From Methylocapsa sp. S129 (GTDB taxonomy: Bacteria > Pseudomonadota > Alphaproteobacteria > Rhizobiales > Beijerinckiaceae): a stretch of 64,000 bases of DNA. Both the position numbers and the translations under genes were made by a program. Positions 1-6,934 of the stretch are shown one piece after another. The notes under the pieces were generated by a model. That model did no database searches, was not told the origin of the DNA, and saw only the letters and a program-made list of their open reading frames with translations. The stretch spans positions 100,807-164,806 of the forward strand of contig NZ_LMUI01000013.1 in NCBI RefSeq assembly GCF_009765995.1. Direction: 5' to 3'. Every line of letters starts with the position of its first letter. Positions within the stretch are counted from its first letter, which is position 1.

Positions 1-6
1 GCCTAT

Positions 7-327
7 ATGCTCGATCAGTCGCATAACGTCACCGACCCGATCGAGAGCCTGATGCAATCGGCGATCGAATTGCAGCGCGCTTATGCGCAGGCCTTGATCG
101 TCGATCGCGCCGCGCTCGCCGCGGCGCAGCGGGCCAATGACGCGCTCGGCGCCCATCTCGAACTCAAGCGCGCCTTCACGACCGACGTCTCGCCGCTCCT
201 CGCGATGGCGCGCCGGCGCTCGGGCGGCGCCATCGCGCCGATCGAGACCTATCGCGCGTCCGGCTATCGCGCGCACAAGGCTAAGGAAAGGCCGGCGGTG
301 GCGGGAACGTCGGCGGGGATTGTGTGA
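7..327 (+). CDS. hypothetical protein, possibly cut by the window edge
   Basis: This reads as a 106-residue protein beginning at ATG 7. The two codons before it are also open, so the real start may lie outside the window. The sequence is mostly helical and charged (roughly residues 10-55), followed by a basic, low-complexity tail. I recognise no domain. It ends 17 bases before the palindromic repeat that separates it from the convergent gluconokinase gene. Codon use has the strong G/C third-position bias of its neighbours, which supports a real gene, but its function is unknown. Confidence 0.5.
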   Translation: MLDQSHNVTDPIESLMQSAIELQRAYAQALIVDRAALAAAQRANDALGAHLELKRAFTTDVSPLLAMARRRSGGAIAPIETYRASGYRAHKAKERPAVAGTSAGIV

Positions 328-343
328 AGGCTAGGGTCTTTAG

Positions 344-442
344 CGTCATTGCGAGGGAGCGAAGCGACGAAGCAATCCAGACTGGGGGTTGGATCGGCTC
401 TCGTCTGGATTGCTTCGTCGCTGACGCTCCCTCGCAATGACG
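344..442. repeat. long inverted repeat, family A, copy 1
   Basis: Two arms of about 39 bases (344-382 and 403-442) are complementary apart from a one-base bulge, around a 20-base loop. The arms begin CGTCATTGCGAG and contain GAAGCAATCCAG. The same core recurs at 38543-38700 and, as half a copy, at 57991-58026. The right arm ends two bases from the gluconokinase stop codon, so the hairpin would form at the 3' ends of two convergent transcripts and could terminate or protect both. Confidence 0.9.
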
Positions 443-443
443 G

Positions 444-992
444 TTAGGCGCGCAAAAGGCGTTCGATCGTCTCATCCAAAACGGCGGAGAGATCAGCGTC
501 GGCGGGAATCGTCACGACATCGCCCTCTCCCTCCGGCGATTCCAGCGCGGCGAACTGACTGTCGATCAGCGACGCCGGCATGTAGTGCCCCTTGCGCGCG
601 GCGACGCGGGCGCCCATCAGCGCCTTGTCGCCCTTGAGAAATAGAAACCGCAGCGAAGGGCCGACGACCGCGCGCAGGCGATCGCGATAAATGCGCCGCA
701 GCGCCGAACAGGCGATGATCGCGCCGTCGGGATGGGCGGCGGCATCGGCCAAGACATGGGCGATCCGCTCCAGCCACGGCGCTCTGTCTTCATCGGTCAG
801 GGGAATTCCGGCGGTCATTTTCGCGCGCGCTTCAGGCGAGTGAAGATCGTCGCCGTCGAAGAAAGCGATGCTGCGCGCTTTGGCGATTGCGACTCCGACC
901 GTGGTCTTTCCACTTCCCGAAACGCCCATGACGATGAGCGTAAAACGAGGGCCGGATGGAAGCGAAATCGTCGCCATAGAACCAATATCCAT
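444..992 (-). CDS. gntK: gluconokinase
   Basis: Phosphorylates D-gluconate with ATP to 6-phosphogluconate, feeding the pentose-phosphate or Entner-Doudoroff pathways in the cytosol. A P-loop GVSGSGKT lies at residues 23-30, followed by FFDGDDLHS and a CSALRRIYRDRLR stretch, all typical of the GntK/IdnK family. The length of 182 residues is slightly above the usual 165-175. A start at the second Met (977, MATISL) would be closer to the family length, so the N-terminus is uncertain by five residues. It is divergent from a sugar-type oxidoreductase gene, which suggests a shared role in sugar acid use. Confidence 0.93.
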   Translation of the reverse strand: MDIGSMATISLPSGPRFTLIVMGVSGSGKTTVGVAIAKARSIAFFDGDDLHSPEARAKMTAGIPLTDEDRAPWLERIAHVLADAAAHPDGAIIACSALRRIYRDRLRAVVGPSLRFLFLKGDKALMGARVAARKGHYMPASLIDSQFAALESPEGEGDVVTIPADADLSAVLDETIERLLRA

Positions 993-1130
993 TCAAGAGG
1001 TTCGAAACTTTCGAACGGCAATATCGCGCGAGCCGATCAATTCGTCCATATCGGCGTCGAACTGGTTGACAGCCATCCGCCAGCATCGCAACTGTCCCGA
1101 CCGCGAACTTCACCAGAGAAGGACCCGGCC

Positions 1131-2219
1131 GTGACTGACGCCTCCACAACAGATATCCGCGTGCTTGTCGTCGGCCTCGGCACGATGGGCCTGAGCCATG
1201 CGCGCGCTTATCACAAGATTCCAGGCTTCAAGCTCGTCGGCCTGTGCACCAGCCGCTCGGCGGCGCGCGAGGATCTTGCCGCGGAATTTCCCGATGTCCC
1301 GCGCTTCGACGATTTCACCGAAGCCTTGGCCACGTTGAAGCCCGACGCCGTCGCCGTCTGCACCTATACCGAGACCCACGCCCATCTCGCGATCCAGGCT
1401 TTCGCCGCCGGCGCGCATGTGTTTTGCGAAAAGCCGCTCGCCGAGAATATCGCCGCGGCCGAGCGCGTCGTCGCAGCGGCGAAGGCGTCGGGCAAGGCGC
1501 TGCTGATTGGCTATATCCTGCGCGTGCATCCCTCGTGGACGCGCTTTGTCGAGATCGGCCAGACGCTCGGCAAACCGCTGGCCATGCGCATGAACCTCAA
1601 TCAGCAATCGTCAGGCTCGCATTGGAACGTCCACAAGAACCTCATGCGTTCGACCTCGCCGATCGTCGATTGCGGCGTCCATTATGTCGACGTGATGTGC
1701 CGGGTGACGCAGGCCAAGCCCGTCATGGTCCATGCGATCGGCGCGCGCATGACCGACGAAATCGCACCGACGATGTATAATTATGGGCATCTGCATATCG
1801 TCTTTTCCGACGGTTCGGTCGGCTGGTACGAAGCGGGCTGGGGCCCGATGATGAGCGAGACCGCTTTTTTCGTGAAAGATATGATCGGCCCCAAGGGCGC
1901 GGTGTCGATCGCCGCCAAGGAAAGCGCGAGCGAGAAGCCCACCTCGGCCGACCACGACAGCCATACGCGCACCAATGCTTTGCGGCTGCACCATGCGGCG
2001 TTGAATGCCGACGGGAGTTTCGCCAAGCCCGATGAGATCATCACCACCGCCGAGGAGCCCGGTCATCAGGACCTTTGCGATCTCGAACAGAAGCTGTTCC
2101 TCGACGCGATCGTCAACAAACGCGATCTTGCCGCCCATCACGAGGAAGCGCTGAACTCGCTGCGCATCGTCTTCGCGGCTGACGAGAGCATCAGGACGGG
2201 CGAGGTGGTGCGGCTATAG
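1131..2219 (+). CDS. Gfo/Idh/MocA family NAD(P)-dependent oxidoreductase
   Basis: A 362-residue dehydrogenase. The N-terminal Rossmann fold has GLGTMG at residues 15-20, and the family's EKP motif is at residues 100-102 (HVFCEKP). The C-terminal alpha/beta domain contains a DCGVHYVDV stretch typical of the substrate pocket. I chose GTG 1131 because AGAGAAGGA lies just upstream and the Rossmann fold follows at once; the frame is open much further upstream but that part looks non-coding. The family oxidises sugars, inositols or related polyols. The substrate cannot be read here, though the divergent gluconokinase hints at sugar-acid metabolism. Confidence 0.85.
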   Translation: MTDASTTDIRVLVVGLGTMGLSHARAYHKIPGFKLVGLCTSRSAAREDLAAEFPDVPRFDDFTEALATLKPDAVAVCTYTETHAHLAIQAFAAGAHVFCEKPLAENIAAAERVVAAAKASGKALLIGYILRVHPSWTRFVEIGQTLGKPLAMRMNLNQQSSGSHWNVHKNLMRSTSPIVDCGVHYVDVMCRVTQAKPVMVHAIGARMTDEIAPTMYNYGHLHIVFSDGSVGWYEAGWGPMMSETAFFVKDMIGPKGAVSIAAKESASEKPTSADHDSHTRTNALRLHHAALNADGSFAKPDEIITTAEEPGHQDLCDLEQKLFLDAIVNKRDLAAHHEEALNSLRIVFAADESIRTGEVVRL

Positions 2220-2290
2220 GCGGGGCGACGACGCCCAAAGAGGCGATTGGCGAGGCCCGCAAAACATGGTCGATGACCAGGTGGGCGGCC

Positions 2291-2899
2291 TTACGCGTCT
2301 TTGACGACAATGGCGACATTGATGACGCCGTTGTCCTCCCGTCCGATCAGGAGATCGTCAAGAAACGCGGATAGAGAATCGCCGATCGGCACGAAGGCGC
2401 CCTGCTTGTCGCGAAGCCAGGGGATGATCTGGTCCGCGCTATAGCTTTCCAGCTTGCGCTTGTAAGCGGCCTCGAATTCGCTGGCCGACATCTGCAGATC
2501 ATCGTCGATCAGCATGACGTGGCCGCGTAATTTTCCCTGGTGAACCTGCACGACCGGATTCCCGCCAGGCCCTTTGCCGATCGGGTAGACAAAACGCAGA
2601 TAGGCGGGATCGATGATGCCTCTGGCGATCTCAAGAGCAAGATCGTTGTATTGCCATCCGGTTTCAATCCCGAAGATATATTGCAGGAAATCGATCAGAT
2701 TATATTCGATCGCCCAATCGGGCGCCGCGGTGAGCGAGTCGAAATTATAGCCGTTGTATCGGCGCAGGAAGGCCAGATAATCTTCGCAGAACGTGAAGCC
2801 GTATCGCTTTTCGAGCGCTTCGATATCGACTTGCTGCACGGGGTTGAAACGCCTGGCGTTCGGGTGATCCTCAAATCGGAAAGCGTTTGGATGGGACAA
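2291..2899 (-). CDS. SMI1/KNR4 (SUKH) family protein
   Basis: A 202-residue protein whose N-terminal half follows the SUKH pattern: an acidic helix (IEALEKRYGFTFCEDYLAFLRRYNGY), a hydrophobic strand region (LIDFLQYIFGIETG) and a later FVYPIGKGPGGNPVVQ segment. Bacterial SUKH proteins often act as immunity proteins for polymorphic or contact-dependent toxins, binding and blocking a nuclease or deaminase in the cytosol. No recognisable toxin gene adjoins it. The 220 bases upstream hold no convincing ORF, so the protein may be an orphan immunity gene or have a housekeeping role. The family call is good; the function is inferred. Confidence 0.75.
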   Translation of the reverse strand: MSHPNAFRFEDHPNARRFNPVQQVDIEALEKRYGFTFCEDYLAFLRRYNGYNFDSLTAAPDWAIEYNLIDFLQYIFGIETGWQYNDLALEIARGIIDPAYLRFVYPIGKGPGGNPVVQVHQGKLRGHVMLIDDDLQMSASEFEAAYKRKLESYSADQIIPWLRDKQGAFVPIGDSLSAFLDDLLIGREDNGVINVAIVVKDA

Positions 2900-3119
2900 G
2901 GCCGGCCTCTTCGGAAGAGCGCGCGATTGGCGAATTCACGGTCGCGCGCGGTTTGCTCGAAAGGTTACGGTCTGAAAAACGCGCCTGGGGATCAGCCTGA
3001 AATTTGTCGAGGATCATCGCCCTGCAGGCCCTGGACGCCTCGCAGCGGGCGCCTGATCTCGAGACAGATACGATCACGCGCGTTTTCGATCCCGCCGGCA
3101 AATGACCTGCCGAAAACCG

Positions 3120-3446
3120 CTATCTGCCTTTCGACCGCACGCTGCCGAAATGCCTGGCGAGATATACGGCGGCGACTAGGACGCCGAGGCCGACGATCAT
3201 CCATTCCGCCGCCACTTCGGACCCTTTGGGCGCAAAGGACCAAAGAAGCGAGAAGCCGATCGCGATATTGGCGAAGCCCCAGAGCACGTTGACGACCGGC
3301 GAGGATTCGCCGACGCCGCGCGGCGTCGCGAATGGCGTCTGAAACCAATGGCCGCTAATCCCCTGGACGAAATGGGGGACGCCATTGGCGAGAAACAACC
3401 CGCTGACGAATTGCAGGAGATAGATGTACCAGGGCAGATCGGACAT
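3120..3446 (-). CDS. small integral membrane protein, unknown function
   Basis: A 108-residue protein with about three hydrophobic segments: YIYLLQFVSGLFLANGVPHFV near residues 7-27, NVLWGFANIAIGFSLLW near 53-69 and WMIVGLGVLVAAVYLA near 82-97. A short basic tail (RHFGSVRSKGR) probably faces the cytosol. The conserved-looking NGVPHFVQGISGHWFQTPFA segment between the first two helices suggests a defined family, but I cannot name it. It precedes the HigBA pair in gene order, without overlap. Confidence 0.72.
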   Translation of the reverse strand: MSDLPWYIYLLQFVSGLFLANGVPHFVQGISGHWFQTPFATPRGVGESSPVVNVLWGFANIAIGFSLLWSFAPKGSEVAAEWMIVGLGVLVAAVYLARHFGSVRSKGR

Positions 3447-3482
3447 TGCGGCTCGCTTATATCATTGAACGGCGCAGCAAAA

Positions 3483-3770
3483 TTACGCCGCGACCGGCGC
3501 GGGCTTGATTTCCTCTACGATTCGCGGCCCTATTTCGCGCTCGGCGACGGCCAGTTCATACGCCATTTGCAGATTGAGCCAGAACCGGGCGCTATTGCCC
3601 AAATACCGGCCAAGCCGCAACGCCGTATCAGGCGAAATTCCGCGCTTGCCATTGAGAATGTCCGTGATCCGGCCAGACGGCAGCTTAAGCTCCAGCGCCA
3701 GCCGATTGGCCGACAGGGTGCGCGCCTTCAATTCTCGCCTCAAGATGCGGCCAGGATGAACAGGGACCAT
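3483..3770 (-). CDS. higA: HigA-type antitoxin (XRE-family HTH)
   Basis: A 95-residue antitoxin of the HigA family. It opens with HPGRILRRELKARTLSANRLALELKLPSGRITDILNGKRGISPDTALRLGRYLG split across residues 5-57, an XRE-type helix-turn-helix with the HigA-specific N-terminal HPG motif. It should bind and neutralise the HigB toxin encoded 12 bases upstream and repress the operon. Toxin-first gene order is the usual arrangement for higBA. The palindrome at 4070-4090 is the natural operator candidate. Confidence 0.92.
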   Translation of the reverse strand: MVPVHPGRILRRELKARTLSANRLALELKLPSGRITDILNGKRGISPDTALRLGRYLGNSARFWLNLQMAYELAVAEREIGPRIVEEIKPAPVAA

Positions 3771-3782
3771 GCTCGCGTCCTT

Positions 3783-4061
3783 TCAATGATAGTCAACAAT
3801 TTCAACGTCCCAGGCGTCGCCATCTTCAAACCTGAAACATACGCGCCACGGGCCGTTGATCGTCATCGCCCATTGGCCTTTGCGACCTTCCTTCAACTTG
3901 TGAAGGCCGACAGACTTGAGCGGGCTTAGATCGCTAAGCGACGCCGCGGCGGCAAGCGCCGCAAGCATTTCAATCGCCGCGTCTTCATCAAGACCAGAGA
4001 ACTTGCATTTGCCTCCTTCGGCAAAGCGCTGGGTCGCCGCATTGGCCCATGTCTTGATCAT
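3783..4061 (-). CDS. higB: HigB-type toxin (RelE superfamily mRNA interferase)
   Basis: A 92-residue toxin of the RelE/ParE fold. It has the family's LxxLKEGRKGQWAMTINGPWRVCFRF arrangement near residues 54-78 (HKLKEGRKGQ then NGPWRVCFRF) and ends EIVDYH, a hallmark of HigB proteins. HigB cleaves mRNA on the ribosome until bound by HigA. The start at 4061 places the ATG nine bases downstream of a perfect palindrome. The gene is first in a two-gene operon with higA. Confidence 0.92.
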   Translation of the reverse strand: MIKTWANAATQRFAEGGKCKFSGLDEDAAIEMLAALAAAASLSDLSPLKSVGLHKLKEGRKGQWAMTINGPWRVCFRFEDGDAWDVEIVDYH

Positions 4062-4069
4062 CGCTGTGG

Positions 4070-4090
4070 ATACTACGTTTACCGTAGTAT
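4070..4090. promoter_or_regulatory. candidate HigBA operator palindrome
   Basis: ATACTACG and CGTAGTAT form perfect 8-base arms around a 5-base spacer, directly upstream of the higB start codon. HigBA operons repress themselves through such inverted repeats, and no other gene starts here. This is direct sequence evidence for the palindrome; the binding partner is inferred. Confidence 0.7.
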
Positions 4091-4155
4091 GTCAATCGTA
4101 GTGATGCCAAAACTTTTGGCGGCCGCGTTATAGGCGGTTTGCGAACCGTGCGCCG

Positions 4156-4821
4156 CTAACGCGCATAGGCATATGGCCCGCCTTTTTTGAGGGCCGTTTT
4201 ATAGGCCGGACGCGCGTGAATGCGTTCGACGAAGGCCTTCAGGCGCGGCCGCCCTTCGAAGGCGCCGGCGCGCAGAGAGCCCGTTTCGAGCGGAAAGCTC
4301 ATCATAACATCGGCGGCGGAAAACTCATCGCCCGCGAACCATTCCGACTTGCCCAACTCGCCTTCCAGAAAGTCGAAATGGTTTTTCAGTTGCGGATCGA
4401 CGAATCCCGTTTGCGCCCGCGCCGCAATATTGCGCACCAGCCCGCGCAAGAGCATGGGCGAGCGCGCGGGCATGATGCTGAACACCAGTTTCATCAGCAA
4501 AGGCGACATCAGCGAGCCCTCGGCATAATGGAGCCAGAAGGTCCAGCGCAATCGTTCGGGGGTTTCAGCCTGAGGGCGAAGGCGGCCGCCGGCCTTGTCC
4601 ACGAGATATTCGACGATGGCGCCGGTCTCGGCCACTGTGATGTCGCCGTCCGTGAGCACCGGCGACTTGCCGAGGGGATGAACGGCGCGCAATTCCGGCG
4701 GCGCCAGCATGGTTTTTGGATCGCGCTGATAATATTTTATTTCATAGGGCAGCCCCAGTTCTTCCAGCAACCAAAGCACGCGCTGGGAGCGCGAATTGTT
4801 GAGATGATGAACCGTCAGCAT
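4156..4821 (-). CDS. glutathione S-transferase family protein
   Basis: A 221-residue GST. The N-terminal thioredoxin-like domain begins MLTVHHLNNSRSQRVLWLLEELG, with Ser10/Ser12 as candidate glutathione-activating residues. It contains the cis-Pro region GKSPVLTDGDITVAETGAI, where the ES/ET-type gamma-glutamyl contact lies near residues 66-68. The C-terminal helical domain includes FSAADVMMSFPL, the conserved N-capping box. GSTs conjugate glutathione to electrophiles in the cytosol; the substrate is not predictable. Next in the direction of nirA is a regulatory intergenic region, so it is probably transcribed alone. Confidence 0.9.
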   Translation of the reverse strand: MLTVHHLNNSRSQRVLWLLEELGLPYEIKYYQRDPKTMLAPPELRAVHPLGKSPVLTDGDITVAETGAIVEYLVDKAGGRLRPQAETPERLRWTFWLHYAEGSLMSPLLMKLVFSIMPARSPMLLRGLVRNIAARAQTGFVDPQLKNHFDFLEGELGKSEWFAGDEFSAADVMMSFPLETGSLRAGAFEGRPRLKAFVERIHARPAYKTALKKGGPYAYAR

Positions 4822-4982
4822 GGAAACTCCGCGTCAAGCGCCGGCCGCTTTATCTCGCGCGGCGCCATCCGGCACAAGAAGATAGACAAAGCAACGCGCC
4901 ACGCCGCGGCAGTCGGGGCAAAATGCGGGACGATCGGAAACGGCCGGCAGCGATCGATAGACGCGCACGAGCCGTCGCTCTC

Positions 4983-4999
4983 TGCACATTTATTGTGCA
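4983..4999. promoter_or_regulatory. candidate NtrC enhancer site
   Basis: TGCACATTTATTGTGCA is a perfect palindrome with the GCAC-N7-GTGC core of NtrC sites (general form TGCACY-N5-RGTGCA). It is centred about 120 bases upstream of the start predicted from the sigma-54 element at 5084-5099, a normal enhancer distance. The sequence match is direct; NtrC occupancy is inferred. Confidence 0.75.
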
Positions 5000-5083
5000 A
5001 CGCACAAAGCCGATTGGACGTCGAGCCGTCCGGAATCGCCAAAAGCCGGCGCTTTAGCCCGATTCCTCGGGAAGTCCAGCGTT

Positions 5084-5099
5084 TGGCATGGCGATTGCT
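5084..5099 (+). promoter_or_regulatory. candidate sigma-54 (RpoN) promoter for nirA
   Basis: TGGCATGGCGATTGCT has GG at 5085-5086 and GC at 5097-5098, separated by exactly 10 bases, matching the -24/-12 consensus TGGCAC-N5-TTGCW with one deviation. Transcription would begin near 5110, about 60 bases before the nirA ATG. Together with the upstream NtrC-type palindrome it indicates induction under nitrogen limitation. Confidence 0.75.
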
Positions 5100-5170
5100 G
5101 CGTTTTTCGCTTTGCGCGACGCGCTCGCGTTCGAGCCTGCGTTCGCGGCGGAACGGACGGCCCAAGCATC

Positions 5171-6934
5171 ATGATCGGCGATCTCACCCCGGATCAGAAA
5201 CGTTATCTCGAAGGATTCGCATCGGGCCTGAGCGCGCGCGCCGCGGGCGGCCTGTCGCCTTCCGGCGGCAATAGCGCGCCTACGCCCATGGGTCCCGACG
5301 CGCCGCATCTGCTTGCGCAGGACGCCGTGACGAAGGCTGGCAAGAAGCTTGTCGACCAGGAGAAATGGAAGCGCGAGGAGCATCCGTTCGACGCCTATTC
5401 CAGGCTGAACGATCAGGCGAGGCGCGACGAGTTCCCCAAGCCCGCCGACAATTTCCGCTGGCGCTATTATGGGCTTTTCTATGTGGCGCCGACGCAGGAC
5501 AGTTATATGTGCCGGTTGCGCATCCCCAACGGCGTTCTGACGCATGGGCAATTGGCCGGAATCGCCGATATCGCGGAAAAGTTCGCGGGCGGCTACGCCC
5601 ATGTGACGACGCGCGCCAACATCCAGATGCGCGAGATCGCCGCCAAGGACGCGATCCATATCGTCGAGAGCGTGCAAGACCTCGGCCTGACCTCGCGCGG
5701 TTCCGGCGCCGACAATATCCGCAACGTCACGGGCGACGCGACGGCGGGAATCGGCGCGCATGAATTGATCGACACGCGGCCTTATGCGCGCGCCTGGCAC
5801 TTCCATGTTCTCAACCAGCGCGCGCTCACCGGCCTGCCGCGCAAATTCAATGTCGCTTTCGACGGCGGCGGCGCCATCCCGACGCTTGAGGAGACCAACG
5901 ACATCGGCTTCCAGGCTGTCGCAATCGCCGACGCCGGCGTCGCCTTTCGATTGGTGCTTGGCGGCATAACCGGGCACATGGATCTCGCACGCGACACGGG
6001 CATCATCGTCAAGCCGGAAGAGACGACCGAAGTCGCGGACGCGATCGTGCGAGTGTTCATCGCCGAAGGCGACCGCACCAATCGCACCAAGGCGCGGTTG
6101 AAATATGTGCTCGATCGCGACAGCGCCGACGGGCGCGGATTTGAAACCTTTCTGGCGCGCGTGGAAGCTTTATTGGAACGCAAGCTGACGCGGGTCGACA
6201 AGGCGCGCATTCTGCCGCGCCCGGCGCAAGACAGGCAGGCGCATATCGGCGCGCATGCGCAGAGACAGCCGGGCCTGTTCTATCTTGGAATCGCGCTGCC
6301 CGTGGGCAAGATGAGCGCCGCTCAAATGTGCGCGCTCGCCGATATCGCGCGTGAATGCGGCGACGGCGACTTGCGTCTCACCGTCTGGCAGAACCTGCTG
6401 ATATCGGGCATCGCGGAAGGCAGGCTGGAGGTGGTCAAGGCGCGTGTCGAGGCGGCGGGCTTGGACTGGCGCGCTTCGTCAATTCGGGCCGGCCTTATCG
6501 CCTGCACAGGTTCGAAAGGTTGCAAGTTCGCCGCTTCCGACACCAAGGGCCATGCCGAAGACATCGCGCGCTGGTGCGAGAAAAGGATCACGCTCGACCG
6601 GCCCGTCAACATCCATCTCACCGGCTGCCATCATTCCTGCGCGCAGCATTATATCGGCGATATCGGCCTCATCGGCGCGCGCGTCGCGGTCAATGACGAA
6701 GGCGACACGGTCGATGGCTATCATGTCGTCGTCGGCGGCGGTTTTGGCGAAGAAGGCGCGATCGGCCGCGAGGTGCTTCGCGACGTGAAGGCGGATGAGG
6801 CGCCCGGCGCGGTGGAGCGCCTGCTGAAATCCTATCTCAGGCATCGCGCCGACGATGCGGAGAGCTTCCACGCCTTCGCGGCGCGCCACGAAGTCGACGC
6901 GCTCAAGGCCCTCGTCGCCCTGGAGGACGCATGA
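5171..6934 (+). CDS. nirA: ferredoxin-type assimilatory nitrite reductase (NirA family)
   Basis: Reduces nitrite to ammonium with six electrons, using siroheme and a 4Fe-4S cluster in the cytosol. It has 587 residues, with two repeated nitrite/sulfite reductase ferredoxin-like halves (DSYMCRLRIPNG and HVTTRANIQMREI in the first, GDLRLTVWQNLLI in the second). The cluster/siroheme ligands are C445-x5-C451 (CTGSKGC) and C486-x3-C490 (CHHSC). An N-terminal extension of about 70 residues is typical of this rhizobial NirA type. Its stop overlaps the next gene's start (ATGA), so it is translationally coupled to a flavin reductase that probably feeds it electrons. Sigma-54/NtrC signals lie upstream. 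Siroheme comes from cysG, elsewhere in the window. A pure sulfite reductase is less likely because a nasA remnant follows the operon. Confidence 0.9.
   Translation: MIGDLTPDQKRYLEGFASGLSARAAGGLSPSGGNSAPTPMGPDAPHLLAQDAVTKAGKKLVDQEKWKREEHPFDAYSRLNDQARRDEFPKPADNFRWRYYGLFYVAPTQDSYMCRLRIPNGVLTHGQLAGIADIAEKFAGGYAHVTTRANIQMREIAAKDAIHIVESVQDLGLTSRGSGADNIRNVTGDATAGIGAHELIDTRPYARAWHFHVLNQRALTGLPRKFNVAFDGGGAIPTLEETNDIGFQAVAIADAGVAFRLVLGGITGHMDLARDTGIIVKPEETTEVADAIVRVFIAEGDRTNRTKARLKYVLDRDSADGRGFETFLARVEALLERKLTRVDKARILPRPAQDRQAHIGAHAQRQPGLFYLGIALPVGKMSAAQMCALADIARECGDGDLRLTVWQNLLISGIAEGRLEVVKARVEAAGLDWRASSIRAGLIACTGSKGCKFAASDTKGHAEDIARWCEKRITLDRPVNIHLTGCHHSCAQHYIGDIGLIGARVAVNDEGDTVDGYHVVVGGGFGEEGAIGREVLRDVKADEAPGAVERLLKSYLRHRADDAESFHAFAARHEVDALKALVALEDA

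Larger units (their letters stand above)
4822..5170. other. 349-base regulatory intergenic region before nirA
   Basis: No credible gene is present. The region carries an NtrC-type palindrome (4983-4999) and a sigma-54-type promoter (5084-5099), both listed separately, and a leader of roughly 60 bases before the nirA ATG. The GST gene diverges from the left edge. Confidence 0.7.

Noticed and set aside
732-1130. Upstream extension of the Gfo/Idh oxidoreductase frame
   Set aside because: It overlaps gluconokinase on the other strand, reads as low-complexity Arg/Ser-rich sequence, and the Rossmann fold begins only after GTG 1131, which has its own ribosome site.
2871-3101. Leftward 76-codon frame before the SUKH gene
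   Set aside because: No family sequence, mixed codon bias and overlap with the SUKH start. Possible debris, but not supportable as a gene.
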